Assembly: GCA_036365515.1 (NCBI GenBank)
Contig: CM070877.1
Coordinates: 87,869,022 to 87,933,021 of the forward strand
Reading direction: 5' to 3'
DNA length: 64,000 nucleotides
Source of the DNA: Torymus aiolomorphi
Taxonomy: Eukaryota > Arthropoda > Insecta > Hymenoptera > Torymidae
Of the stretch, positions 46,115 to 54,885 are shown one piece after another. The notes beneath the pieces were generated by a model. It saw nothing but the letters and a program-made list of their open reading frames with translations, was not told the DNA's origin and did not search any database. The stretch's first letter is position 1. Each line of letters begins with the position of its first letter. A program made the position numbers and the translations under genes.

Positions 46115-46691
46115 CAATAATAGCATAAGTTTTTTAGACGTCAAACTCATCAAAACCGAAAATAATAGCATAATAACAAATTGGTACCGCAAGAACACTG
46201 CCTCTGGTCGTTATATCAGTTACCTCTCTCACCACCCCCAATCACAAAAAATAGCCATAATTTACAATTTAGTTGATAAATCCATTAAAATCTCACATCG
46301 AAAATTCCACCAAGAAAACCTAAATATTGTTAAACATTTCCTCCGGTGTAATTACTATCCTGAACATATCATCAATAATTACATAAAAAAGAGATTAAAA
46401 ACTTTTAAAAATCCACCAACTAACCTAACTAGCAGACGCGCCATTCTGCTAAAAGACAAAGTAGTTCTTCCGTATATTAAAAACCTCACACCCAAAATCA
46501 ATAACATCCTACTGAGGCACAACTTGGTCCCGATTAACAACAAATTTAATAACATAATAAGATTATGCAAAGACCGCCTAAAAAATTCCTACCACGAAAA
46601 CACACTTAACCACATAGAAGACACGCAATTCCTTAAGACTTCCTACAAAAAAACTATAGATTTAATGAAAAAATATTGTACCGCTTCCTAA
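46115..46691 (+). pseudogene. Penelope-like protein, family 2 copy F, second part
   Basis: After the nested copy C the frame resumes with NSISFLDVKLIKTENNSIITN, NWYRKNTASGRYISYLSHHP, RRAILLKDKVVLPYIKNLTPK and IIRLCKDRLKNS. It then jumps to YHENTLNHIEDTQFLKTSYKK, the protein end. Compared with copy D this removes the whole GIY-YIG segment. The first 23 codons of the open frame (46059-46128) belong to copy C and the duplication, not to F. Confidence 0.8.
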
Positions 46692-47441
46692 CATTCACAG
46701 ATATCTGTTCGGTTGCTTCCACCTTTCTTTCCACACGACTAAAATTTATCCGCACGTATCCGGGTAATATGATGTAGAGAGGTGGCATGAGCGACGCAGG
46801 TCTATTGTCTATACTAGCCTTAGTGCCAGTGTAGCGAAGCCCAGCCCACTTCCTACAGTCATGCTTCCCTATTCTAACCGTGTGAGAGTCTCGCTGGTTC
46901 TCTCCCACTTAACCGCCTCCCCCTTTCTTTGCCATCTTTTAAACATCGGCTAATTTTGGAATTTGATATCGTTTCTTCAGTGTTGCTTCAAGTGCCATCG
47001 ATTACAAGTGTCCTTGTAGCAACAATGAAACTGAGACGAAAGGATGTGAGTTTTCTGTTTCGTTATAAGTATTAATTGGTTTTTTTTACTACGTTCTGTT
47101 TTTCACTTACCTTTCAATAAAACATTTTTTTGGTACTTTGGTCTAACCGGATTTACATCCATGTATATATTTGTTTAACAACTACAATAGCGATTGACTT
47201 TAACGACGTTATTATGCGTTAAAATTTGATAGCATAAGGTGTTTTTTACATTTTAAGATTATGTTCTCGTCGTTTACATTCGATTGTATGACAATTTTTC
47301 TTTTAATTGTAGCCCTGAAGAGGAGGGTAAAATAACCCTCGAAACGTTGGTTTAAAATATATCAATTTTTAAACAATAACTCGTTCGTTGAAGTCCTTTC
47401 CCCTAATCACAAAATATTACTACGAACGTCTCATTTGAAAA
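46692..47441 (+). repeat. 3' pseudo-LTR of Penelope family 2 copy F
   Basis: Matches the inverted D region 37346-38110. It holds the hammerhead-like segment at 47313-47350 and ends about ...CGAACGTCTCATTTGAAA before the probable target duplication. Confidence 0.8.
47313..47350 (+). ncRNA. Hammerhead-ribozyme-like segment, Penelope family 2 copy F
   Basis: CTGAAGA, stem GAGGGT/ACCCTC with loop AAAATA, GAAA, CGTTGG: identical to the D copy at 37386-37423. After GAAA, AC..GT can form the two-base-pair stem III seen in minimal hammerheads, followed by T as the cleavage-site base. Confidence 0.6.
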
Positions 47442-47909
47442 AAAAAATTCACATGATGTAGAATTTTAGTATGTGAACTTTCATACAAATTAACGTTTAC
47501 ATTAATGGTGCAGCGCAGCGCGGAGAGCACGCTCGACATCATGGCGCTGTCTTTTTAATTGCGTTACTTTTGAATCCTTCATCTCTCAAACTTGATACTT
47601 TAGACTTTTGTAGCTTAAAATCTGTACTTTCGAATGGTGTAATATATTTTGAAAAAAATGGTATATTTTGAGAAAAATGGCTCTGAACATTCAACTTGAA
47701 TTTTCAATCAGAAGAAAGCATTTTGGAGAAAAAACAATAGTACCATTAGAAAGAGGAGGAAAAAATCTATCGATATTTGTACTTTGTTTTTTTCCGAGAG
47801 ACTCAGCGAATGAATATGAGCGAGTTGAACAGAGTGCATTTTGCGCGGAAACGGCACCGCGCGCACCCACTGGCTCGTTTCTGGCGGACGTCCCCATATA
47901 TACCACGTC

Positions 47910-48044
47910 AATAGTATATTGCGACACAAGGCCAGAAAGTTGGGTTTTCTGGCCGGCGCCATTTTGACGCCCGAGGAGAAGCCGAGGGCTTCGATGCGCG
48001 CCGGTCAGGGCATCCAACATTCGGGCCAAGTGTCGTATACTATT
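47910..48044. mobile_element. Small 135-bp MITE
   Basis: Ends AATAGTATATTGCGACAC and GTGTCGTATACTATT are inverted repeats. The interior has GCCAGAAAGTTGGGTTTTCTGG and CCCGAGGAGAAGCCGAGGG, the latter like the palindromic modules at 25300-25650. It lies in the copia leader. Confidence 0.6.
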
Positions 48045-48094
48045 TTTCTTCATCCCTAGCCGAAAGTGCGTCCATATAGTTAATATTAATTAAT

Positions 48095-48300
48095 AAAATA
48101 GCGTTGTTAGCTGCTAATTACGGCTCGACCATATGTATAAGAGACCTGCTTCAGCGCCATTTTGCATATCGAGGAACATAAGGCTCGACTTCTGCTTTTC
48201 TTGATGCCCGCCCGACTTTTGCAAAACCGAGGCGAAGCCGAGGTTTTGCTGGTCGGGGCAGGCATCAAAAACACTAACAAAAGATGCTTGAAAAACATGA
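48095..48300. repeat. Palindromic module with CCGAGGCGAAGCCGAGG
   Basis: Contains AAAACCGAGGCGAAGCCGAGG and, around it, GATGCCCGCCCGAC / GTCGGGGCAGGCATC. Similar to the interior of the 135-bp MITE just left of it. Non-coding. Confidence 0.45.
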
Positions 48301-49889
48301 TGTGCCAAAGATATGTACATACTTAATCGCAGATGCTGATTTTAACCACCGCCCAACCTCTTAATGGTTCCTCTTTTTGTCCTTTTCTATCCCATACATT
48401 ATAGAATGAAAGTCAAAAAGCTGTCACATATAATTATATAGTTACACCATGTTTTGAAACTCAAAATGTAAACATCACGTCTATATATATGTATAGAAGC
48501 TTTCTGACAGTGTGTATGCAATATAAGAACATAATTGATTATGAGAGTTATAAATATATTGTTCAATATATTAATAATAACATAAAATTAATTTAATACA
48601 CCTATATCTTTTCAATTTTCCGATTTTACAAATGATTTTCTTGTCATCACATTTGGAAGGGTTAGCATAGTTTAGGTTACAACACGTGCGCTGTCGCAGA
48701 CATTACCATGCAACGATCAACAAAGAGCGGCCACAAAAGTCGCTCTTCCCGGAGCGAAATCGAGCCGAGAAGACCGTACTTTCGGATAGGGGATGAAGAA
48801 AAATTGTTTTTCTCTTCCATACACACGTTCAAATTATTTTTCTCTCCAATATATGAGCACTCACTCACATCCAACTTCCTGATTATTATTATACTCCCAG
48901 AATTTTATCTGTTATCTGTTAAGATAGAATTAAGAAATTCAATCTTCAGTCAATATTCCGGTATTCACCCAGGCGCATCGCTTTTACGGCAAGCGCCCTA
49001 TATACGCGGTATATATTACGCCGTTCAGACGACACGCTTTTTCGGCTCAGTCTATGTTAGCTGTATGTGCGCGCAGACTTATACACCGCCCGCGCCTCAT
49101 GCCCACATGTCGCTGTCGTACTCTCTCTAACCATATACCGTGCTCAAATCCCTACACACACTCACACATACAGAGCGCGCCGTCTCTGCCGCGAACGCGC
49201 CTCCCTCCAATTCCTCGCACGTATACGTACACACTCACACGACTCGGCCGTCCGACCGTTCCTTCGACGTTCCTCGCTGCTGTTCGTACACACAGGCGTG
49301 CACGCGCGTCGATTTTGTTTTGACAGGCTGAAGCGTGTCGCGCGACCACGCAGGCTTTTCCCAGAATTTTTTGTGCTTTCGATAACACCGACCTTTCTTT
49401 TTCGAAAAGTTCGTAATTTGTTAGGCTTTTGTTCAATATGAAATGCACTTCGAATTTAAGTCTGCTTTCTTCCGCCAAGGAAATTTTGATATTTATATAA
49501 TTCACACGTCTAACTTTTCCAATTTTATTCGCATCAAAGTATCCGGATTTCACTCGCGCCAATTTTTAGATTTAACTTGCGTCGACTTACACATGTGTAT
49601 CTATGTATCGAGATCTCTTACCTCTGTTCTTTTCGTTCTCCATATTGAGAAAATCAGTTCATCGAAGCTTCCGTCGATTCAACGTTCTTTTTGAGTGAGA
49701 AATCCCTAACTCACAGAAACAGCCTCACGTCTGTCAAAGGTCGTACGGGAACCACTCTCCGTCTCTCCGTTGTTTGGCTTAGCTGTATCTAGTCGACACT
49801 TTCTTACACTTCACTTTATTATACTTACACATGACACAAATCAAACCCCAATAGATCGAGAGAATCATCCAAGCGCGCAGTAGAAACGT
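48301..49889 (-). other. Copia leader region, no recognised protein
   Basis: This 1.6-kb stretch between the small repeats and the primer site should be copia 5' leader. The part 48960-49340 is GC- and CA-rich and open in several frames on both strands, which looks like low complexity. At 48800-48845 there is weak similarity to the tandem repeat at 33838-34046. I see no named motif. Confidence 0.4.
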
Positions 49890-49904
49890 GCTGGGCCCAT
49901 AACC
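49890..49904 (-). promoter_or_regulatory. Copia primer-binding site
   Basis: Minus reading GGTTATGGGCCCAGC starts three bases after the LTR end. It is complementary to the anticodon-stem region of initiator tRNA-Met, the internal-fragment primer used by copia and related insect elements. It fixes the orientation and marks 49908-50249 as the 5' LTR. Confidence 0.85.
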
Positions 49905-49907
49905 TGA

Positions 49908-50249
49908 TGGGATTATAAGGTTATTTATGGGTATTCTCTCGTAAATAAAAACACTTCAAACCTTTATTTAAACAAAACTATTTATTCTCATCCAATTTAT
50001 TACTCTCTTCGACTATCGCTTCTAGTCTTCTCTCATCCAGTACTATACAAAACTTAAACTATTAATCTCAAGTAATTGAACACTTAATATAGAAGCACGT
50101 GTGCTCTAGTCCTGCTCTCGCTCGGAAATGACAAACGCGTGCTGGCGCTCGGCGAGTCGCACTATACGAGATGGTGGGGGGAAGAGGAGAGAGAGCGCGT
50201 ATCGCAGTCAAACTCAGCAAACTGAGGATTCTACACCCTTTTTCCAACA
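49908..50249 (-). repeat. Copia 5' LTR
   Basis: 342 bp, TGTTGGAAAAAAGGGTGTAG start and ...TATAATCCCA end (minus strand). The same length as the 3' LTR, and roughly 93% alike by eye. Confidence 0.85.
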
Positions 50250-51259
50250 CACACACATATATGAGACGTTTCACGTCACTTTTACCCCCGCTCTGTCCAA
50301 AAATTGAGAGGACGTACGAAAACGTACGACCACTCAAAATTTTCCTTGAAATATAGGCTTTCTAATGCGAAGTGGCAGAAGTCATGATTTCAAGATGGCC
50401 GACCAATATGGCGGCCATAACGAACACAGAAAGTGCATTAGGCATGTATGTAAAAATTCAGAATAGTGATAAAAAATTATGAAAAAATGCATGCAGTAGC
50501 TTGTCTGGCTACTGGTTCAAATTTCACGATCAAACTTACAAATTTCAAGATGGCGGATCCAATATGGCGAACGAAATTTCAAAAATCAACGGATCCATAC
50601 AAAATTTCGTATACGGGGGTTTTTCGCGTTTCTAATCGGGAATCCGGAGTTAAATTTGTAAAATTCATGATGGCCGATCCAATATGGCGGGCGAAATTTT
50701 CAAAAATCAACGGAGCCATACAAAATTTGGTATACGTGGTTTTCTTGAGTTGCTGATCGCGAATCCGGAGCCAAATCTGCAAAATTAAAGGTGACAGATT
50801 CAATATAGCTGGCCAATAATTTCTAGAATAAAAAATCTCAGAATATATTACATGAAATTACAAATTATAAAACTATTTTTGATGATTGTTTGATCAGTCG
50901 AGTCGTTTCCGAGTGAAAAGTTTCCAAATCTGTAAATTCATGAATTTATACAAGACAAAGCGTGTTTAGAGAACAGAATTGTCACAGTAGCTTCTGCCCC
51001 AAATTCTATGCTGACAATATGGAAAATCGTAGATTATCCTCTAAAATACTGTAATTATCAGCTATAGAAAAACAACTAGAGGCTTGAGCCTAACGGAACC
51101 TTATCGAAACCATACCCAGACTTTCGTGTGGGGTGGAAAATCGTGGATCGATATAACTCCACTGATCTATTTTGAATTTGCTAAGACTACAAAATTGTAA
51201 GACAGTACATTCTTCAAATTCATTCGGATTTTTAATAATTAATATTGCACGTTGTTGAT

Positions 51260-52983
51260 ATGTTTTTTACTACCAGAATATGTAGTATTTTTCCAGGTAG
51301 TACTATAAAGGCATGTCCGATAGAGATTTTATCCGCTTTAGATGCTTCAGAAAATCTTTTCTTAAGAAACGTCTTAGTCTTTCCGTGCTCTTGTTCATCG
51401 TAGTAGATTACATGAAAATTCTAGAATTTCCTATTCGTCCACTCGTAAAGCGATTGTGGAGTTAATATTGCATCTTTTGGTTGTGCTTGCAGACTGGCAC
51501 GTGTAGCTTCCCGTTTCAGGATAGCTCCTACGCCATCAAAAGCTCCTTTGTCATGCGCGGTTGCATGGAAATGCCAATCGGCTTTAACACCAAAATCTTC
51601 TTCATAATGAATGAGATTGCACATTTGATACTTGTTCTTGTAATGTTGTTTCGCACTATCACTTACATACATGATTCTTTTCAAATTTGGGTATAGTTTC
51701 TTGATCTCAGGAATGACTAACTTTTGCATGACATAGACTGCGGCAGTGTCATGTGCCGTGCAATCAGATAGAAGTACAAAGCTCTTGTAGCAAGTCTTGC
51801 CTCCATGATTCTTGTAGTAACATACCACTGAATGTACCATGCATTGACTATTATTATAGTGAAATGCTTGAGCTGCATTTTGTGCCACAAAAGCAAAATT
51901 TTCTGAAAAATCAGTGTGAATTATCACCGAACCTGGTGCTAAGTTATTTTTCAAATTTGTAATAAATTCTGACTGCGTTTTTGAAATAAAATCGTGAGTG
52001 AGCAACATATTTAAACGAGTGCAAAACTCATCAGCAAAGTCTTCAGATGAGAGACATTCCCTTTTCAGAGTACACGTATCTGTCGATTCCCAAGTACTGA
52101 ATTTACTTTTGATATACACTTCTCCTCAAAAATCTTCTTGAGATAATAACTGAGAAGGTCTCTTTTTCGACACAGTTGACATTCACGAAGATAACATGCT
52201 GGTGATGGATTAAATAGATTAAATGGATCTAAAACAATTTTTGTACTATTGAATAGAATCGTCATAGTTTTTAGTAAACCTAGCCAAGTTGCTCGCATCA
52301 AACATTGTCTTGCAGTTCTGGTGCATGGTGCAAACACAAACACTCTGTGTACCACTAGCTCCAGCCAAAATGCACCATTGTGGTCGAAGGTCTGCAAATT
52401 TCGTTAAGCCGATTGATATCTGTGGGTTGAGCTCTTTGAATCGAATATGCAGGTATTTTGTCACACAGCATCAAGCGCTTCTGTTTTTTTCTTTTTCTTT
52501 ACCAAGTCTTACAGTAATAACGTCTTTCTTGTTTGGCATAATCCTACTGTTCTCATCACTTTCATAAAAATTGCGAACTAATTCAACAACGTCTTGTGAT
52601 AATGTCTTGCCAGCTCTAGCAATAGGTGTCGACATAACTCCGTCTGTTTCTTTGAGTTTTAGTGCTTTCTTGGCAAAATATTTCGAGGTATTGAACTCTC
52701 TAGATGTCTGTGCAATACTCCAGCTATCAGGTACTATCGTGAGGATCGTGATCCGTAATGGATCATTCAATGGTAAACTAGAAAACTTGTGCTTTAGTTT
52801 GTCTAGCATTTGCTCGAGTTCTCTTTCTCTAAATGAAGAAGACTTGTTGCTAGACTCTGGGTCTTCATATTCATCATTCGCATATGATTGTTCTGATTGA
52901 GAATCAATACTGGAGTTTAATACTTCAGGTTTCGAACTCACATCAATTTCCTCAAATTTAAATACGATAACTATTTCCAGCAA
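51260..52983 (-). pseudogene. DFSEN-type transposase, copy 2
   Basis: Pieces in order: LKHKFSSLPLNDPLRITILTIVPDSW...FNTSKYFAKKALKLK and VVELVRNFYESDENSRIMP (52471-52983); FADLRPQWCILAGASGTQSVCVC (52290-52420); ACYLRECQLC (about 52190); STDTCTLKREC, then SVIIHTDFSENFAFVAQNAA, VLLSDCTAHDTAAVYV, IMYVSDSAKQHYKNK, TAHDKGAFDGVGAILKREATRASLQ and ILTPQSLYEWTNRKF. A TAG at 51421-51423 is followed in the same frame by about 50 matching residues (VIYYDEQEHGKTKTFLKKRF...IGHAFIV), which align with the C-terminus of copy 1. Frame breaks lie near 52470 and 52260. The HGK of the family is HDK here. Confidence 0.75.
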
Positions 52984-53180
52984 GAGTAATCATGAAAACG
53001 ACTGATTTAAATACGAAAACTATGTCCTGGAAGAGTAGTTGTGAAAACGACTGATTTAAATACGAAAACTATTTCCGGCAAGAGTAGTCGTGAAAACGAC
53101 TCGAATGTCGAACATCACTTTTCTGACGGGTAGTCGTGAAAACGACTAATATAATACAATAACTATTCCCAGCAAGAGAA
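52956..53180. repeat. 49-bp tandem repeat beside transposase start, copy 2
   Basis: Three full copies (52956-53002, 53003-53051, 53052-53100) and a broken fourth to 53180. Common words are TTTAAATACGAAAACTAT, AAGAGTAGTCGTGAAAACGA. The ORF Met at 52983 lies within it, so that start is doubtful. It may be promoter-proximal. Confidence 0.75.
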
Positions 53181-53844
53181 GCAAGAACGTTTATGAATAT
53201 GTTTTCCTGAGTATCAATGATGCTTTATCGATTACTTAATCCACGGATAAGGAAGAAATAAACATCTACATACTTTGCCTTGTGTGAACGTGTGAATTTA
53301 CATACTAAAGAAGTTCTTATTCGGAAATAACGCGATAAATAAAGAAACCATCAAGAATTGTTTCCGTTTAGAATTTTATGTAAAATGTCGTGAGATTTTT
53401 TTGTTGTCGACATTATTTCTGAGCAATATTGGATCCGCCATCTTGAATTTTACAAATTTAACTCCGGATTCCCGATTAGCAACTTGAAAAACCCCCGAAT
53501 ACCAAATTTTGTATGGATCCGTTGATTTTTGAAATTTCGTTCGCCATATCGGATCCGCCATCTTGAATTTTGAAAGTTTGATCGTGGAATTTGAACCAAT
53601 AGCCAGACAAGCTACTGCATGAATTTTTTCAGAATTTATCGCTATTCTGAATTTGCACACACATAATGCACTTTCTGTGTTCGTTATGGCCGCCATATTG
53701 GTCGGCCATCTTGAAATCATGGCTTCTGCCACTTCGCATTCGAAAGCCTATATTACAAGGAAAATTTTGAGTGGTCGTACGTTTTCGTACGTTCTCTCAA
53801 TTTTTGGACAGAGGGGGGTAAAAATAACGTGAAACGTCCCATAT

Positions 53845-54148
53845 ATATCAGTTAGATAAGAATAAAATCAATTAGAAAAACGTAACGCAGAGTTGGACGT
53901 TTCGGTGACGAAAGGTGTGCACGTTGGCTAAACTATAGTTAGAGAGCGCCCCCCTCCGATATCGTTGGCAAGCCGGGGCATCACTGTGTAGCCTTTCGCA
54001 TAGCATTTTGATAAGCGGCTCTATGAAACTTTTTTCCGTGTATGTACGCTGGAGCATCGTCGAAATTGAAGTTCGACGTGCGCTGCGATTTTCTACACTA
54101 TCACACCACGTTCTCGGAAAACGTGAACTTTTTCGAGGGGCGCCAATT
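53845..54148 (-). other. Retrotransposon leader fragment next to LTR
   Basis: Lies downstream (minus sense) of the probable primer site at 54133-54148. No protein recognised; interrupted on the left by DFSEN copy 2. Confidence 0.4.
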
Positions 54149-54885
54149 TGTAACGGACTCTGTATTTCCGATTAACCGGTACAATTATATAGTTAGTTAT
54201 GCGAGAACGGGGAGGGGAGATACAAATAATAACGCGATAGAGTGTCGTTAGATTAGTTGGTTTTATTCATTGTAAGTCAGGAATTATACAACGCAGGTGT
54301 GTGGAGGAGCGCGGTCGCAAAGGTTGCCCGCCGAGGTTTTTTGATGAGCGTGCGGTCGCGCGTGAGAGAGGGAGAGAGAGAGAGAGAGAGGGATAGTCGA
54401 GGAGGCACTTACAGGGACGAAGTCGCCGGTGTCTCGAATGGCTTGCTCGCAGTCCCGCTCGGCTTTCTGGTGCTCGCACGCTGTAGCGGAGATCGCAATA
54501 TCCACGTGGTTGGCGAGTATGCACAACATAATGACTTGGGGCACAGCACTAATGCGGCGAAGCGAACACGCCTGAGAACTCCTTACAGAGTGTAGCGAAC
54601 TCGCATGGTAATCCAGGGAATTCTGGGAGCAACTTTAATCAGAGATTTGGGGATTGCAAAAAAAGATGTTCGCGCTCTCCCGGCCAGAACAATACTAATT
54701 GCGCGCTCGCGGCAAGTTCGCAACAATGCCCCCTCTTTTTCTTTCTCTGTGTCTCTCTCGCACTTCCAGTAGCGAAGGTTTCCTTCGCGCTCTCAGCATC
54801 TGTAACCGAATTTCTGTGTTATACATGTGTGTAATAGACGACGGGAGAGAGTTGTCCGACGGATGAGCAACTATCCGTCACAACA
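54149..54885 (-). repeat. Probable 5' LTR of an unassigned retrotransposon
   Basis: On the minus strand it begins TGTTGTGACGGATAG and ends CCGTTACA, so it has TGT...ACA ends. Immediately after comes AATTGGCGCCCCTCG, like the TGGCGCC primer sites of gypsy- and BEL-type elements. The inside is GC-rich with a (GA)n tract at 54368-54390. A second LTR was not found in the window, so this rests on ends plus primer site only. The open frames inside are not recognisable proteins. Confidence 0.5.

Larger units (their letters stand above)
37346..47441. mobile_element. Penelope-like family 2, complex inverted unit (copies D, E, F)
   Basis: Copy D runs leftwards from 40696 to 37346. Copy F runs rightwards from about 41976 to 47441. 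Between them 40697-41975 is a plus-strand block (E) with the RT C-terminal part and pseudo-LTR. The outer ends share ...CAATAACTCGTTCGTTG. Near-identical 13-bp words flank the block (AAAAAATTAACAT at 37333-37345, AAAAAATTCACAT at 47442-47454), a probable target duplication with one change. The plan (full copy with upstream pseudo-LTR preceded by an inverted copy) is the same as in family 1. Confidence 0.85.
34047..47895 (+). mobile_element. DNA transposon with ~400-bp TIRs and DFSEN-type transposase, copy 1 (Sola-like, tentative)
   Basis: The left TIR 34047-34450 pairs with the right TIR 47495-47895. Ends are GGGAGCGTCCGCCA and TGGCGGACGTCCCC. ATAT flanks both sides (34043-34046 and 47896-47899), with the tandem repeat continuing across. 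The transposase remnant lies at 34779-37300. A 780-bp MITE sits in it (35422-36201) and a 10-kb Penelope complex lies 3' of it (37346-47441). Without these guests the element would be about 3 kb, much like copy 2. Confidence 0.8.
27456..50249 (-). mobile_element. Ty1/copia retrotransposon, expanded by nested insertions
   Basis: LTRs of 342 bp at 27456-27797 (3') and 49908-50249 (5') agree except for roughly two dozen bases. Reading leftwards from the 5' LTR come a primer site, a leader, Gag pieces (33442-31769), integrase (about 30700), reverse transcriptase and RNase H (29037-28217), a purine tract (CGAGAGGAAG complement at 27798-27810) and the 3' LTR. Integrase before RT is the copia order. 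A mariner-type MITE splits RT and a 13.8-kb DNA transposon splits the leader. The 5-bp flanks (ATTGA left, CACAC right) do not match, so the two LTRs may instead derive from a recombination. Confidence 0.8.
50263..53840 (-). mobile_element. DFSEN-type DNA transposon, copy 2
   Basis: Ends GAGACGTTTCACGT and complement of GGGACGTTTCACGT, with ATAT on both sides (50259-50262 and 53841-53844), the same target word as copy 1. The TIRs extend over 400 bp (50263-50830 and 53375-53840). The left TIR has an extra near-duplicate of about 125 bp with the word AAGATGGCGGATCC. The transposase lies on the minus strand at 52983-51260. It sits just beyond the copia 5' LTR. Confidence 0.85.

Noticed and set aside
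46059..46128. N-terminal residues MVFVFLYYMGSRTINVLSYN of the frame at 46059
   Set aside because: They come from the end of Penelope copy C and the target duplication, not from copy F.
49067..49562. Host gene suggested by several overlapping 90-140 codon frames
   Set aside because: Frames are open on both strands at once, low-complexity (His/Thr/Arg), no family match; it is in the copia leader.
54257..54595. 112-codon plus-strand ORF
   Set aside because: Contains a (GA)n-derived Arg/Glu run and overlaps equally open minus frames; better read as part of an LTR.
5343..54885. Endogenous virus (retrovirus-like envelope or polydnavirus segment)
   Set aside because: No envelope gene or viral capsid text seen; all retro-pol fragments fit LTR retrotransposons or Penelope elements.
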